64,000 bases of DNA from NCBI GenBank assembly GCA_963676045.1, contig OY780938.1, forward strand, positions 434,001 through 498,000, given 5' to 3'. This DNA comes from Methanogranum sp963676045 (GTDB taxonomy: Archaea; Thermoplasmatota; Thermoplasmata; Methanomassiliicoccales; Methanomethylophilaceae). Made by a program: the position numbers and the translations under genes. A model generated the notes under the pieces. The model saw only the letters and a list, made by a program, of their open reading frames with translations. It did no database searches and had not been told where the DNA came from. The number at the start of each line of letters is the position of its first letter. Positions within the stretch are counted from its first letter, which is position 1. This document shows, piece after piece, positions 9,619 to 17,914 of the stretch.

Positions 9619-10254
9619 TCATTGCATGACATCATCCTTATTGAAGAATCTCATAACACCCATGCTTGTCATTATCTCCTTGGTGAACATGCCTGCCAGA
9701 ACGAATCCGTAAACGATGAAGAAACAGACCTCCTCGATGATACCGAAAGGATCGAGCTCGAATGCGGAATCGATGAAATCAGAGATGTTGAGGAGCACTG
9801 AAGCCGTGAAGGATGCCACTATTGTACACCATATTATCGAATCCAACAGTGACCCCGATCTCCTGTTCAGAGAACGGATCATCAGCAAAGACAACACCGT
9901 CGCAATAAGCGATAATATCATTGTGAGCAATTCATCGTCCAATTCCTCCTTTTCAACAATGGCGAATAGGGCACTAGAAAATACATCTATAAGTATGATC
10001 AGAGCAGATATTGTGATGTATTCGCATATTATCTCCCTTTTTTCGGCATGAGACCTGTAGATCATGGCCCCATCCCATAGTTCAAGAGATCCGGCAAGGG
10101 TTGAGAATGCACAGATTATGAACATCCCTTTGAGCTCCGACCATATCGAGGGATCTGACAGGATAGCGATCAAGAATATCAAAGGTAGGAATAACGACAT
10201 GATTCCTAAGATTATCAAGGCCAATCCTGCATTCTTGTTACTATCGAATATCAT
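9619..10254 (-). CDS. multi-pass membrane protein, unknown function
   Basis: The 211-residue protein has about six hydrophobic segments (roughly 10-31, 43-60, 80-102, 110-127, 138-157 and 172-192) joined by short acidic loops. No motif identifies a family. It ends seven bases from the convergent surface-protein gene. A purine-rich AGGAAGG abuts the ATG. Downstream on the same strand is the nicotinate phosphoribosyltransferase gene, but the intervening plus-strand gene makes an operon unlikely. Confidence 0.6.
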   Translation of the reverse strand: MIFDSNKNAGLALIILGIMSLFLPLIFLIAILSDPSIWSELKGMFIICAFSTLAGSLELWDGAMIYRSHAEKREIICEYITISALIILIDVFSSALFAIVEKEELDDELLTMILSLIATVLSLLMIRSLNRRSGSLLDSIIWCTIVASFTASVLLNISDFIDSAFELDPFGIIEEVCFFIVYGFVLAGMFTKEIMTSMGVMRFFNKDDVMQ

Positions 10255-10361
10255 CCTTCCTAGAATGTAGTATTCATTAAAAATATATTAGCATCAAAAA
10301 AGCATCAAAGAAGCTTGACTGATGAAAAATAATCTGATGAACCCAAATGTATTTATCATGC

Positions 10362-10401
10362 TGATAATATACAAATTAGAACATTGGACCATACGTCCAA
10401 T
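10362..10401 (+). promoter_or_regulatory. TATA box and TGGAY-N5-RTCCA operator before the DUF4430-like gene
   Basis: A TATA-like GATAATATACAAATT (about 10363-10377) is followed about 20 bp later by an inverted repeat with arms ATTGGAC (10383-10389) and GTCCAAT (10395-10401) around a CATAC spacer. The repeat sits where transcription should start, which suits a repressor. The same element is found before the binding-protein gene at 11393-11407. Confidence 0.6.
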
Positions 10402-10412
10402 TGGTGAGTATT

Positions 10413-11207
10413 ATGGATGAAAAAAATAAGAAATATCTAACGATAGGGATAGTTGCGATAGTTGTAATTGCAGCTGTTGGAATCGGAGCATATTATCTTA
10501 CAAAAGATGATAAAAATAGTGATTTGACCGTCAATTTCCTTGTAGAAGACAATCAAGGCGTGTATTTCTGGGTTCAAGGTACTACCTCTTCTGACGGTAC
10601 AGTCATGGATGCTTGGGAGAATGCAGTAGATACGTATGGCTTCCTTTCAAGTTTTGAGAAGAGTACTAGCACAGAAGGAGATGGAATTCAATCATTGTAT
10701 GAGCTAGAGACAAAACAAGTAGGTGGTAACTGGTACTGGTGGGGTCAATTCACATGGACCAACAATGCATGGACTATTTCCAACTCTTTGATGAGTAATA
10801 TGAAGGCATCCGATTGCAAATATTTCGGTATGATCTACGGCGATGGTACCAATACACTTTCAGCCGACCCCAATGAGTACAAGGTACTTTCGAGTGAACT
10901 CTCCGGATATAAGTTCCTCATAGAATCTACATCTGGATTATATTTTGAAGCAAGCGCAAACGGTACTAATGCATATAATGCAATAATGAGCGTGTGTGAA
11001 GAATATCACATGGAGTATTCCATGAGTGGCAGTTACCTCTCTGAACTCTTCGGACTCGGATATGATGGTACCAACTTCTGGGTATTATCCACATTCAGCA
11101 ATAATGCTTGGGCAATATCCGATCTGTATCTCGAATCGATAACAAGTACATCTGATTTCATTGGCCTTTACTTCTCTGATTTTGCTGCGCCTACAGTAAC
11201 CCCTTAA
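10413..11207 (+). CDS. surface protein with two DUF4430 (transcobalamin-like) domains
   Basis: From the ATG at 10413 (ribosome binding site GGTGAG five bases upstream; a GTG at 10401 is less likely) the product has 264 residues. It has a lysine-flanked membrane anchor (about 8-27) and two similar beta modules (about 38-150 and 160-260). Each carries a helix-turn pattern TVMDAWENA or NAYNAIMSV, a tryptophan-rich strand (WYWWGQFTW; NFWVLSTFSNNAW) and a final (F/I)G(M/L)IY or YF strand. This resembles the DUF4430 / transcobalamin C-terminal fold, though I infer this from pattern only. Location before a BtuF/FecB-like locus and a shared operator suggest a ligand-capture protein for that transporter. 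Confidence 0.55.
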   Translation: MDEKNKKYLTIGIVAIVVIAAVGIGAYYLTKDDKNSDLTVNFLVEDNQGVYFWVQGTTSSDGTVMDAWENAVDTYGFLSSFEKSTSTEGDGIQSLYELETKQVGGNWYWWGQFTWTNNAWTISNSLMSNMKASDCKYFGMIYGDGTNTLSADPNEYKVLSSELSGYKFLIESTSGLYFEASANGTNAYNAIMSVCEEYHMEYSMSGSYLSELFGLGYDGTNFWVLSTFSNNAWAISDLYLESITSTSDFIGLYFSDFAAPTVTP

Positions 11208-11358
11208 TCAATTCTTTTCGACCGTAGAGATACGGTCTTTATTTTTTCATTATTCATTTCATTAAAACCCTATTTGAAAATTCAATAAATGATAAACCTT
11301 AACTTGAGAAATTGTTCATGTTATATGCGATATTTTTCTTTTATTTCCATCATACATA

Positions 11359-11409
11359 ATATATAAATACGATTTAGACTTATCAACCATAATGGATTAT
11401 ACATCCAAT
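11359..11409 (+). promoter_or_regulatory. TATA box and TGGAY-N5-RTCCA operator before the binding-protein gene
   Basis: A TATA-like AATATATAAATACG (about 11358-11371) is followed by TGGAT (11393-11397), spacer TATAC and ATCCA (11403-11407). Compared with the site at 10385-10399 the 15-bp core differs only at the two paired C/T-G/A positions and the first spacer base. The distance from the TATA box is also nearly the same in both promoters. Confidence 0.6.
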
Positions 11410-11476
11410 ATTGCATCATAAGTTCGAACGCTGAATTGATGACCACGATATTTTATTGAAATGAGGGTGTGAATAA

Positions 11477-12919
11477 GTGCTAAGATCTACTTTGTTCAAA
11501 AAAAGAAAAGATCCCGATCAAGTACAAAATCAATCAACACCTAAAGATTCTCATTCTGGAAAGATAACACAGCTGAAAGTCATATTGACTGTGGCAGTGA
11601 TCCTATCTGGAGCATTCATCACATTGGCCGTTAGCGGTCTGGGTTCCAATGCATACCAATCTCAAACAGAGGGGATTGTGTTGGATTTCGGAGATTACAA
11701 TACTGTTTGGACCGATGCAGATTACAATGAGGTGTCCTCTGCAATTGGCCTTCTTGGATATGCATGTGATACTAATGACTACACTTACACCTTAGATGAT
11801 GGAATATTGATCGAAGTCAATGGAATATACAATACCGACACTTCAACGTGGGGATTATGGTATGTTGCGAAAGGAAATACGGATTTCACCGAGACCGATG
11901 AATATTCCTTAGAAGCATCGAATTATTCTGGAGTAGTATGGGCGTATTGCGAAGAAGGCAACGAACCTAGTGTGATAGTGGATGCATCGGGCACGAACAT
12001 CTACGGATATTCACAAGCCAATAGGATAGTGTCCTTATCGCCCGTATCTACCGAGATACTGGGTTCTTTGAACGCCATAAATGCGGTCGTTGGCACCGAC
12101 CTGTACAGCGATTATCCTTCTTCTGTGGTCACAGGCAAGGCGGATGGTAGCATATCCGTTGTCGGAACATACACGAATCCCAGTTACGAGTCCATAATGA
12201 GCACCACACCCGATATGGTGATATGCGATGGCTCGCAATACAACCAGATACAGATGCTGAGCATCATGCGTAACTCTAACGTGAATGCGATCCTGCTTTA
12301 CAGCGGCGAAAGCATAGACACGATACTCGACAACATATTCATCGTTGGAATAGCGATAGGATATGACATTCGCGCACAGAAGGTGTTGGTGGACCTCGAT
12401 TATGCGGTGGATGAGATAGAGGATGCCTTGAGCAGCGGTGAATTTTCCGATATAGATACGATGATTTCATTGTCATCGGACCCATCACCGTACGTGGCTG
12501 GCGGATACACATATGCCAACAACATATTGGTAAATGTGATGGGCCTTAACATATTCCATTCGATAGATGGATGGGTCCATATCAATTCGGAATACATCTC
12601 TGAATACAATCCTTCTGTGATAATAATATATTCTTTGGAATACTCTGCCACGCAGAGCGATTATGACCTCATGCTTTCCAATCTTTCTGCAGAATGGAAA
12701 AGCACGGATGCATACAAATCAGGGAACATCTATCTCTTTGCAGACGAACTAGGAGAGATGGCCCAGCGTGCAGGGCCCAGATTCGCACAATTGATGGAAC
12801 TGACTGCTAGGATATTGCACCCGGATGCATTCGGCGATGGTATTGTGATACCGAAATACCTCGGCGATAACTACGAGGATTATCTTACTATAACAAAGGA
12901 TTTGGGGTTCGATAGCTGA
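11477..12919 (+). CDS. BtuF/FecB-like ABC substrate-binding protein with extra N-terminal domain
   Basis: The 480-residue protein starts at GTG with a good GAGGGTG ribosome binding site. A lysine-rich cytoplasmic tail precedes a membrane anchor (about 34-55). Next comes an extra beta domain (about 65-170), then a periplasmic-binding-protein-2 domain (about 180-460) opening with RIVSLSPVSTEILGSL and containing the typical VVGTDLYSDYP and TPDMVI segments. Such proteins bind cobalamin, heme or siderophore complexes for BtuCD/FecCD transporters. The extra domain resembles the N-terminal domain of the downstream permease fusion. Its stop overlaps the next start (TGATG), so the genes are co-translated. 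Corrinoid is the likely ligand by context; iron chelate is the alternative. Confidence 0.82.
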   Translation: MLRSTLFKKRKDPDQVQNQSTPKDSHSGKITQLKVILTVAVILSGAFITLAVSGLGSNAYQSQTEGIVLDFGDYNTVWTDADYNEVSSAIGLLGYACDTNDYTYTLDDGILIEVNGIYNTDTSTWGLWYVAKGNTDFTETDEYSLEASNYSGVVWAYCEEGNEPSVIVDASGTNIYGYSQANRIVSLSPVSTEILGSLNAINAVVGTDLYSDYPSSVVTGKADGSISVVGTYTNPSYESIMSTTPDMVICDGSQYNQIQMLSIMRNSNVNAILLYSGESIDTILDNIFIVGIAIGYDIRAQKVLVDLDYAVDEIEDALSSGEFSDIDTMISLSSDPSPYVAGGYTYANNILVNVMGLNIFHSIDGWVHINSEYISEYNPSVIIIYSLEYSATQSDYDLMLSNLSAEWKSTDAYKSGNIYLFADELGEMAQRAGPRFAQLMELTARILHPDAFGDGIVIPKYLGDNYEDYLTITKDLGFDS

Positions 12920-15873
12920 TGCACATGAATAAGATCAGAATCATCATTCCTATTTTGATAATCGGGATGCTCTTGCTATCTCCCGTTTCCTCTTTGGTCT
13001 CTGCTACATCAGATGAATCCGATGGACCTGAACTGCTGTTGGATGAGGGAAATGGAAATACGGAATGGATAGACCTTGTCGCATCCGATACCTATGCAGA
13101 TACTATCATTGCGACACTGGAAGGAGCGGGGCATACATGCATAGTCTCTGATTCCACTATAACCGTCGATGATGAGACGTCCGAGACCATAGGCTCCAAC
13201 GATTCTGGAGGAACATTCATAACATCTGGCACCACAGGGGTCATAGTGACTTCCAATTGGGTGCTTTATCAATGGGATTCTATCATCGGTGAATGGAAAA
13301 CAATATCTGACCTCCAAGGCGCATATGATGGGTCATCATATCTCGCCGTAGGATTTTATCCGGAAGGATATTCTCCAGTTGAGACCCCGGAGGATCCTTC
13401 CTCTTGGACATGCATAGCGGGAGATGCCGAGAACTCCTGCAGTCAAACTGCCGACATATCAAGCGAAACTGGAACGACCTCTTGGTCTTACGAAGATGTC
13501 GATGGGGTTACCGGATCGTACTCTTCAGTTCTGGTGGCTGGGGGCCTTGCATTCGTTAAATATGGTTATTCCTCCGATTCCAGAGCGGTGGTCGTATGTT
13601 ACGATCTCTCTTCCGGCGATGAGGTCTGGGAATTCTGGTATAAGGGCACAACCGGATATGAGTTGACGACAGATCTGATAGTCGGGGAGTTCATATTCGT
13701 ACAATCATCAAATGGCCAGATATACAAATTCAATTGGAAGGAAGGGCCCGGAGATGACAATTCCAATGTCAGAACATTCAACGGTGAATCCTGGGGTAGC
13801 ACCACATCGATACCAAGCAGCACCGGTGCCGTGCTGACCGGAATGACGATCGGGGATGGGCCCGGCTCAATGGTATGTGATTCTGGAGCGATATACATGC
13901 AATCTTCCAATGGAATGATATACTGTTTCGATCTAGATCTGAATCTTATCTGGTCATATCAGACCGGAGGGCCTGGTTATTTCATTGCACCGACCGTGTA
14001 TGGGGATTACGTTTCTGTTGGTATGTACAATGGCCATCTGTACATATTGGACAAGACTACCGGAGGCCTCATCGTAGATGAAGAGGTATACACGACCACA
14101 TATCATGGAAACATATATGGTTCAGCAACAGCGCCTTGTTTTATCAAAAATGACGATGGATATACCGTATTCGTATCATATGATGATGGAAGAGGGATGA
14201 GTTCCATGTCGTTCGGTGTTGCGATATACTCCTTCGATGGAGATAAGTTAACAACTGTTGCAAAATATACGAATGATTTTGGCGGTAAGACCTCGGTCTA
14301 TCTCTGTCCTTACGAAGATTCGAATTTTACGGGCATATATTTCGTCTCTGAAAAAGGGATATACAGGATGGATGAAAAAGGCAATTATGAATTGTTGAAT
14401 GGCACGTTCACTCAATCGTACAGCATACGTGCACCGCTTATGATGGTCAATGACGAATATATCTTCGTACCTTGCTATCAAGCAAAATACGGCCTTTATC
14501 AACTAGACCTCGATGGGAACATCGTCGGCAGTTTCAAATCCACATTCAATAATTATTGCATGTGCCCAATAACGATAATCGATGGGAATTTCGTATCAGG
14601 TAACGACACAGGTGTGTTCGCGATCGAAGGCGGTTTAGATCCGTATTCGCCACCTTCGAATGATTCAAGCATGCCGCTTTGGGAGAAGATTGCGATTGCA
14701 TTAGCGATCATATTTGCAATATTGGCAGTATTATGGGCCACATTGAAATATGCTTTGAAATGGGACAGGCCGTTCGTCCACATAAAAAATTCAATATTGC
14801 ATTTCTTCCTCGGTGAAGAGTATACGCATAATACGAAGAGCAGGCATCGTCTTTGGGCGGTAATGTCAATAGGAATACTTTTGACATTCATGCTTGCAAT
14901 AGCATCACTATGCATAGGTTCGGATACGACGCTTTCCGTCGGAGAGATGTTCAATGCATTGGTATCGTCCATCCAGAAAGGAGGGCAGGATCTGACCTAC
15001 AACGAGATGCTGATCTACAATTCTAGATTGCCTCGTGTGCTGGCCGCAATAGGTGTAGGTATAGGGCTTTCCATCGCAGGTGCGATGTACCAGGCTATAA
15101 TCAGGAATCCTCTGGTAGATCCGTATATCATGGGGGTCTCTGCCGGAGCCGGTACTGCAGCGATCGCAGTGATAGCATTCGACTTCACATTCTTCGGCCT
15201 CTTTGCGTTGCATTCGATATATCTTACGGCATTCGCGGCAATAATCGGCGGTCTGGTCGCTTTCTCGTTCACGATGATACTGGCAGAGAAGGCAGGGGGC
15301 ACATCGATCAACTATGTATTGGCTGGAATAATCGTGGGATTGGTATTCTCTGCGATACAGACCTTGCTGATGATATTTGCGGGGAACGATATCGCTAGCG
15401 CACTCACATGGCTATACGGTTCATTCTCGACCATAACATGGAATCAAGTGTGGTTGGTGCTGGTACCTGCCATAGCAATATCCTTGATACCTTTCATATG
15501 GGCAAAGGAATTCAACCTCGTGCTTCTCGGAGAGGACCAAGCGAAACAAATGGGGCTAAATGTCAGATGGTTCAACAGGATAATGTTGATATTGGCATCA
15601 ATATTGACATCATTCTGCGTCGCTTTCGTCGGAATAATCGGATTCGTAGGGCTTGTGATACCGCATATGTGCCGCATGATATTGGGAGGCGACCATAGGC
15701 TCGTACTCCCTGCATCGATAGCGTTCGGAGGGGCCCTCATGATAGCCGCCGACCTCATGTCGAGAGTGCTGCTTACAGGGTATGAGTTGCCTGTCGGAGC
15801 GATAACAACGATAATCGGTGTCCCGGTCTTCGCTTATCTATTGATAAAGAGGGGGAAGATGTATGAAGGATGA
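12919..15873 (+). CDS. ABC permease (BtuC/FecCD) fused to an extracellular beta-propeller
   Basis: This 984-residue protein has an unusual order. It starts with a signal peptide (about 6-30). A beta domain follows (about 38-160, with NWVLYQWDSIIGEW), similar to the extra domain in the preceding binding protein. A PQQ/WD-like beta-propeller spans about 175-585, with blade motifs such as VVVCYDLSSGDEVW, IYCFDLDLNLIWSY and LYILDKTTGG. A membrane helix (about 600-623) then leads to a complete FecCD/BtuC permease (about 655-980, with SRLPRVLAAIGVG, RNPLVDPYIMGVSAGAG and GFVGLVIPHMCRM). The extracytoplasmic half presumably docks ligand or the binding protein above the channel. There is no internal stop or shift, so the fusion looks genuine. 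Exact propeller blade count is uncertain. Confidence 0.85.
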   Translation: MHMNKIRIIIPILIIGMLLLSPVSSLVSATSDESDGPELLLDEGNGNTEWIDLVASDTYADTIIATLEGAGHTCIVSDSTITVDDETSETIGSNDSGGTFITSGTTGVIVTSNWVLYQWDSIIGEWKTISDLQGAYDGSSYLAVGFYPEGYSPVETPEDPSSWTCIAGDAENSCSQTADISSETGTTSWSYEDVDGVTGSYSSVLVAGGLAFVKYGYSSDSRAVVVCYDLSSGDEVWEFWYKGTTGYELTTDLIVGEFIFVQSSNGQIYKFNWKEGPGDDNSNVRTFNGESWGSTTSIPSSTGAVLTGMTIGDGPGSMVCDSGAIYMQSSNGMIYCFDLDLNLIWSYQTGGPGYFIAPTVYGDYVSVGMYNGHLYILDKTTGGLIVDEEVYTTTYHGNIYGSATAPCFIKNDDGYTVFVSYDDGRGMSSMSFGVAIYSFDGDKLTTVAKYTNDFGGKTSVYLCPYEDSNFTGIYFVSEKGIYRMDEKGNYELLNGTFTQSYSIRAPLMMVNDEYIFVPCYQAKYGLYQLDLDGNIVGSFKSTFNNYCMCPITIIDGNFVSGNDTGVFAIEGGLDPYSPPSNDSSMPLWEKIAIALAIIFAILAVLWATLKYALKWDRPFVHIKNSILHFFLGEEYTHNTKSRHRLWAVMSIGILLTFMLAIASLCIGSDTTLSVGEMFNALVSSIQKGGQDLTYNEMLIYNSRLPRVLAAIGVGIGLSIAGAMYQAIIRNPLVDPYIMGVSAGAGTAAIAVIAFDFTFFGLFALHSIYLTAFAAIIGGLVAFSFTMILAEKAGGTSINYVLAGIIVGLVFSAIQTLLMIFAGNDIASALTWLYGSFSTITWNQVWLVLVPAIAISLIPFIWAKEFNLVLLGEDQAKQMGLNVRWFNRIMLILASILTSFCVAFVGIIGFVGLVIPHMCRMILGGDHRLVLPASIAFGGALMIAADLMSRVLLTGYELPVGAITTIIGVPVFAYLLIKRGKMYEG

Positions 15874-15934
15874 TAAAGGATCAGGATACATCAGACCATA
15901 CGATGCGCAAATCAAATTGAAAAGGAGTGATTGA
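15863..15934 (+). pseudogene. relic of a duplicated ATPase gene start
   Basis: A 23-codon frame begins MKDD at the same position relative to the permease end as the real ATPase gene does after the second permease. Both junctions share AAGATGTATGAAGGATGA. After MKDD the frame diverges and stops two bases before the second permease ATG. The simplest reading is a tandem duplication of a permease-ATPase unit followed by loss of the first ATPase. Similarity is limited to the first four codons plus the junction, so a coincidental leader peptide remains possible. Confidence 0.4.
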
Positions 15935-15935
15935 T

Positions 15936-17114
15936 ATGATCTGGACATATCTTATTATTCTTTTCTTGATCCTGATGGCACTCTATCTGATCTCGTATGC
16001 ATTCAAAAAGGATTATTTGGATATAGATACGAAATTCTCGAAATGGTTCAATGGGGATTCCACCTATCACTCAGACACCAAGAGACATAAGATGAAGATA
16101 GTCATTCTGATCGGTGGACTCCTTCTATTCGTGGTATTCACTGCCTCACTGTGCATCGGACCTACCAAGATCCTTTCGGTACCGGAGATGTACTCGTCGT
16201 TGATATCTGCGATTTCAAAAGGTGGAAATGATCTTACATATAACGAGATGCTCGTTTACGATTCGAGACTTCCACGTACTATCGCGGCGATAGGTGTCGG
16301 AATTGGGCTTTCGATAGCGGGTGCTATGTACCAGGCGATGATCAGGAATCCTCTGGTCGATCCATATATCATGGGAGTCTCCGCAGGAGCGGGTACCGCG
16401 GCCATTGCAGTTATTGCATTCAACTTCACATTCTTCGGCCTATTTGCTTTGAATTCGATATACCTCACTGCATTCACCGCCATAATCGGCGGTCTTGTCG
16501 CATTCGCATGCACGATGGTATTGGCTGAGAAGGCAGGAGGTACGAACAACAGCTATGTGCTTTCCGGAGTTGTGGTGGGAATGATCTTCTCCGCAGTACA
16601 GACAATCATGCTCGTGTTCGCTGGTTCACAGGTGACAAGCGCTCTGCTTTGGTTGTTTGGATCGTTCTCAAACGTTACATGGGGACAAGTATGGTTGATA
16701 TTCATACCTGTGATGATATTGTCTATCATAGGCCTTCGCCGGGCGAAGGAATTCAACCTTGTATTGCTGGGAGCCGATCAAGCAAGGCAGATGGGACTCA
16801 ATGTGAAAAGATTCAATCGCATAATGTTGGTACTCGCCTCAGTCATCACATCATTCTGTGTAGCCTTCGTCGGCATAATCGGATTTGTTGGACTTGTGAT
16901 ACCCCATCTGTGTCGTATGATATTCGGAGGCGACCATAGGCTTGTATTGCCCGCCTCGATGGCATTTGGAGGCGCTTTGATGTTAGTGACGGACATAGTA
17001 TCAAGAACAATATTGCCTGGACAGGAATTACCTGTAGGGGCTATAACTACTTTGATCGGCATACCAGTGTTTGCATATTTATTGATAAAAAGGGGGAAGA
17101 TGTATGAAGGATGA
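15936..17114 (+). CDS. ABC permease, BtuC/FecCD family (second copy)
   Basis: The 392-residue protein starts at the ATG at 15936, which has an AAAGGAG site eight bases upstream; an in-frame GTG at 15927 overlaps that site and is disfavoured. It has one N-terminal helix plus a full FecCD permease domain that is very similar to residues 655-984 of the preceding fusion, including the identical C-terminal KRGKMYEG. It lacks the propeller. The two permeases may form a heterodimeric channel, one with and one without the extracellular module, driven by the single downstream ATPase. It overlaps the ATPase start by 11 bp. Confidence 0.88.
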   Translation: MIWTYLIILFLILMALYLISYAFKKDYLDIDTKFSKWFNGDSTYHSDTKRHKMKIVILIGGLLLFVVFTASLCIGPTKILSVPEMYSSLISAISKGGNDLTYNEMLVYDSRLPRTIAAIGVGIGLSIAGAMYQAMIRNPLVDPYIMGVSAGAGTAAIAVIAFNFTFFGLFALNSIYLTAFTAIIGGLVAFACTMVLAEKAGGTNNSYVLSGVVVGMIFSAVQTIMLVFAGSQVTSALLWLFGSFSNVTWGQVWLIFIPVMILSIIGLRRAKEFNLVLLGADQARQMGLNVKRFNRIMLVLASVITSFCVAFVGIIGFVGLVIPHLCRMIFGGDHRLVLPASMAFGGALMLVTDIVSRTILPGQELPVGAITTLIGIPVFAYLLIKRGKMYEG

Positions 17115-17910
17115 CGTTCCATTGCTTGAAATCAAAGGTCTGAACAAGGTATACGAGAACGGTTATCATGCGGTCAATGATGTTTCTTACTCTCTTCCAT
17201 CTGGATTGTTGGTAGGACTCATTGGTCCAAACGGATGCGGCAAGACCACCATGATGAAATGCATTAACAGGATGCATGAGCCCACGTCCGGAGAGATACT
17301 TATCGACGGGGAATCCGTTTTGAAAAAGACGCCTGCAGAAGTAGCGAGAATAGTTTCAAACGTACCTGCAGAACTGAAAGCTTCGTTCGGGCTGACCGTA
17401 TTCGAGACGGTGATGCTTGGAAGATACCCCCACCTTCGCAATGTATGGTGGGAGAGCCACGAAGATGAATCGTTGGTGATGGACACATTGAAAAAATTTG
17501 GTGTACTCCATCTTCAGGACCGTTCGCTTAACATGCTATCCTCTGGAGAAAGGCAGAGAGTCCTGATCGCAAAGGCCTATGTTCAGAATCCGAGGCTGAT
17601 GCTTGTCGATGAACCTACCTCACATCTCGATATGAAATACAAATTGGATGTCATGGAATACCTCAGGGCGATGGTCAAGCAGGACATGACAATACTGGTC
17701 GCAGAACACGACATATCATTGATGGCGAGATATTGTGATCTTTGCGTCATAATGAAAAAAGGTAAGATCGTGACGATAGGGGACCCGAAGAAGGTCATCA
17801 CAGAAGATCTGATGCAAGAAGTGTACGAGGTCAGCGCATCCGTAGGCTTCGATCAAGATGGGGAGCTGTTTGTGCTTCCGAAAAGATATGTCGGACAGCA
17901 TCATCTTTGA
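17104..17910 (+). CDS. ABC transporter ATPase, BtuD/FecE family
   Basis: The 268-residue nucleotide-binding subunit has Walker A GPNGCGKTT (about 41-49), signature LSSGERQR, Walker B LMLVDEPTSHLD and the switch His in VAEHD. The signature reads SSGER instead of the common SGGQR. It is the last gene of the uptake locus, overlapping the second permease, and energises the importer from the cytoplasm. It converges with the ion-transporter gene, with four bases between the stops. Confidence 0.9.
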   Translation: MKDDVPLLEIKGLNKVYENGYHAVNDVSYSLPSGLLVGLIGPNGCGKTTMMKCINRMHEPTSGEILIDGESVLKKTPAEVARIVSNVPAELKASFGLTVFETVMLGRYPHLRNVWWESHEDESLVMDTLKKFGVLHLQDRSLNMLSSGERQRVLIAKAYVQNPRLMLVDEPTSHLDMKYKLDVMEYLRAMVKQDMTILVAEHDISLMARYCDLCVIMKKGKIVTIGDPKKVITEDLMQEVYEVSASVGFDQDGELFVLPKRYVGQHHL

Positions 17911-17914
17911 TCCT

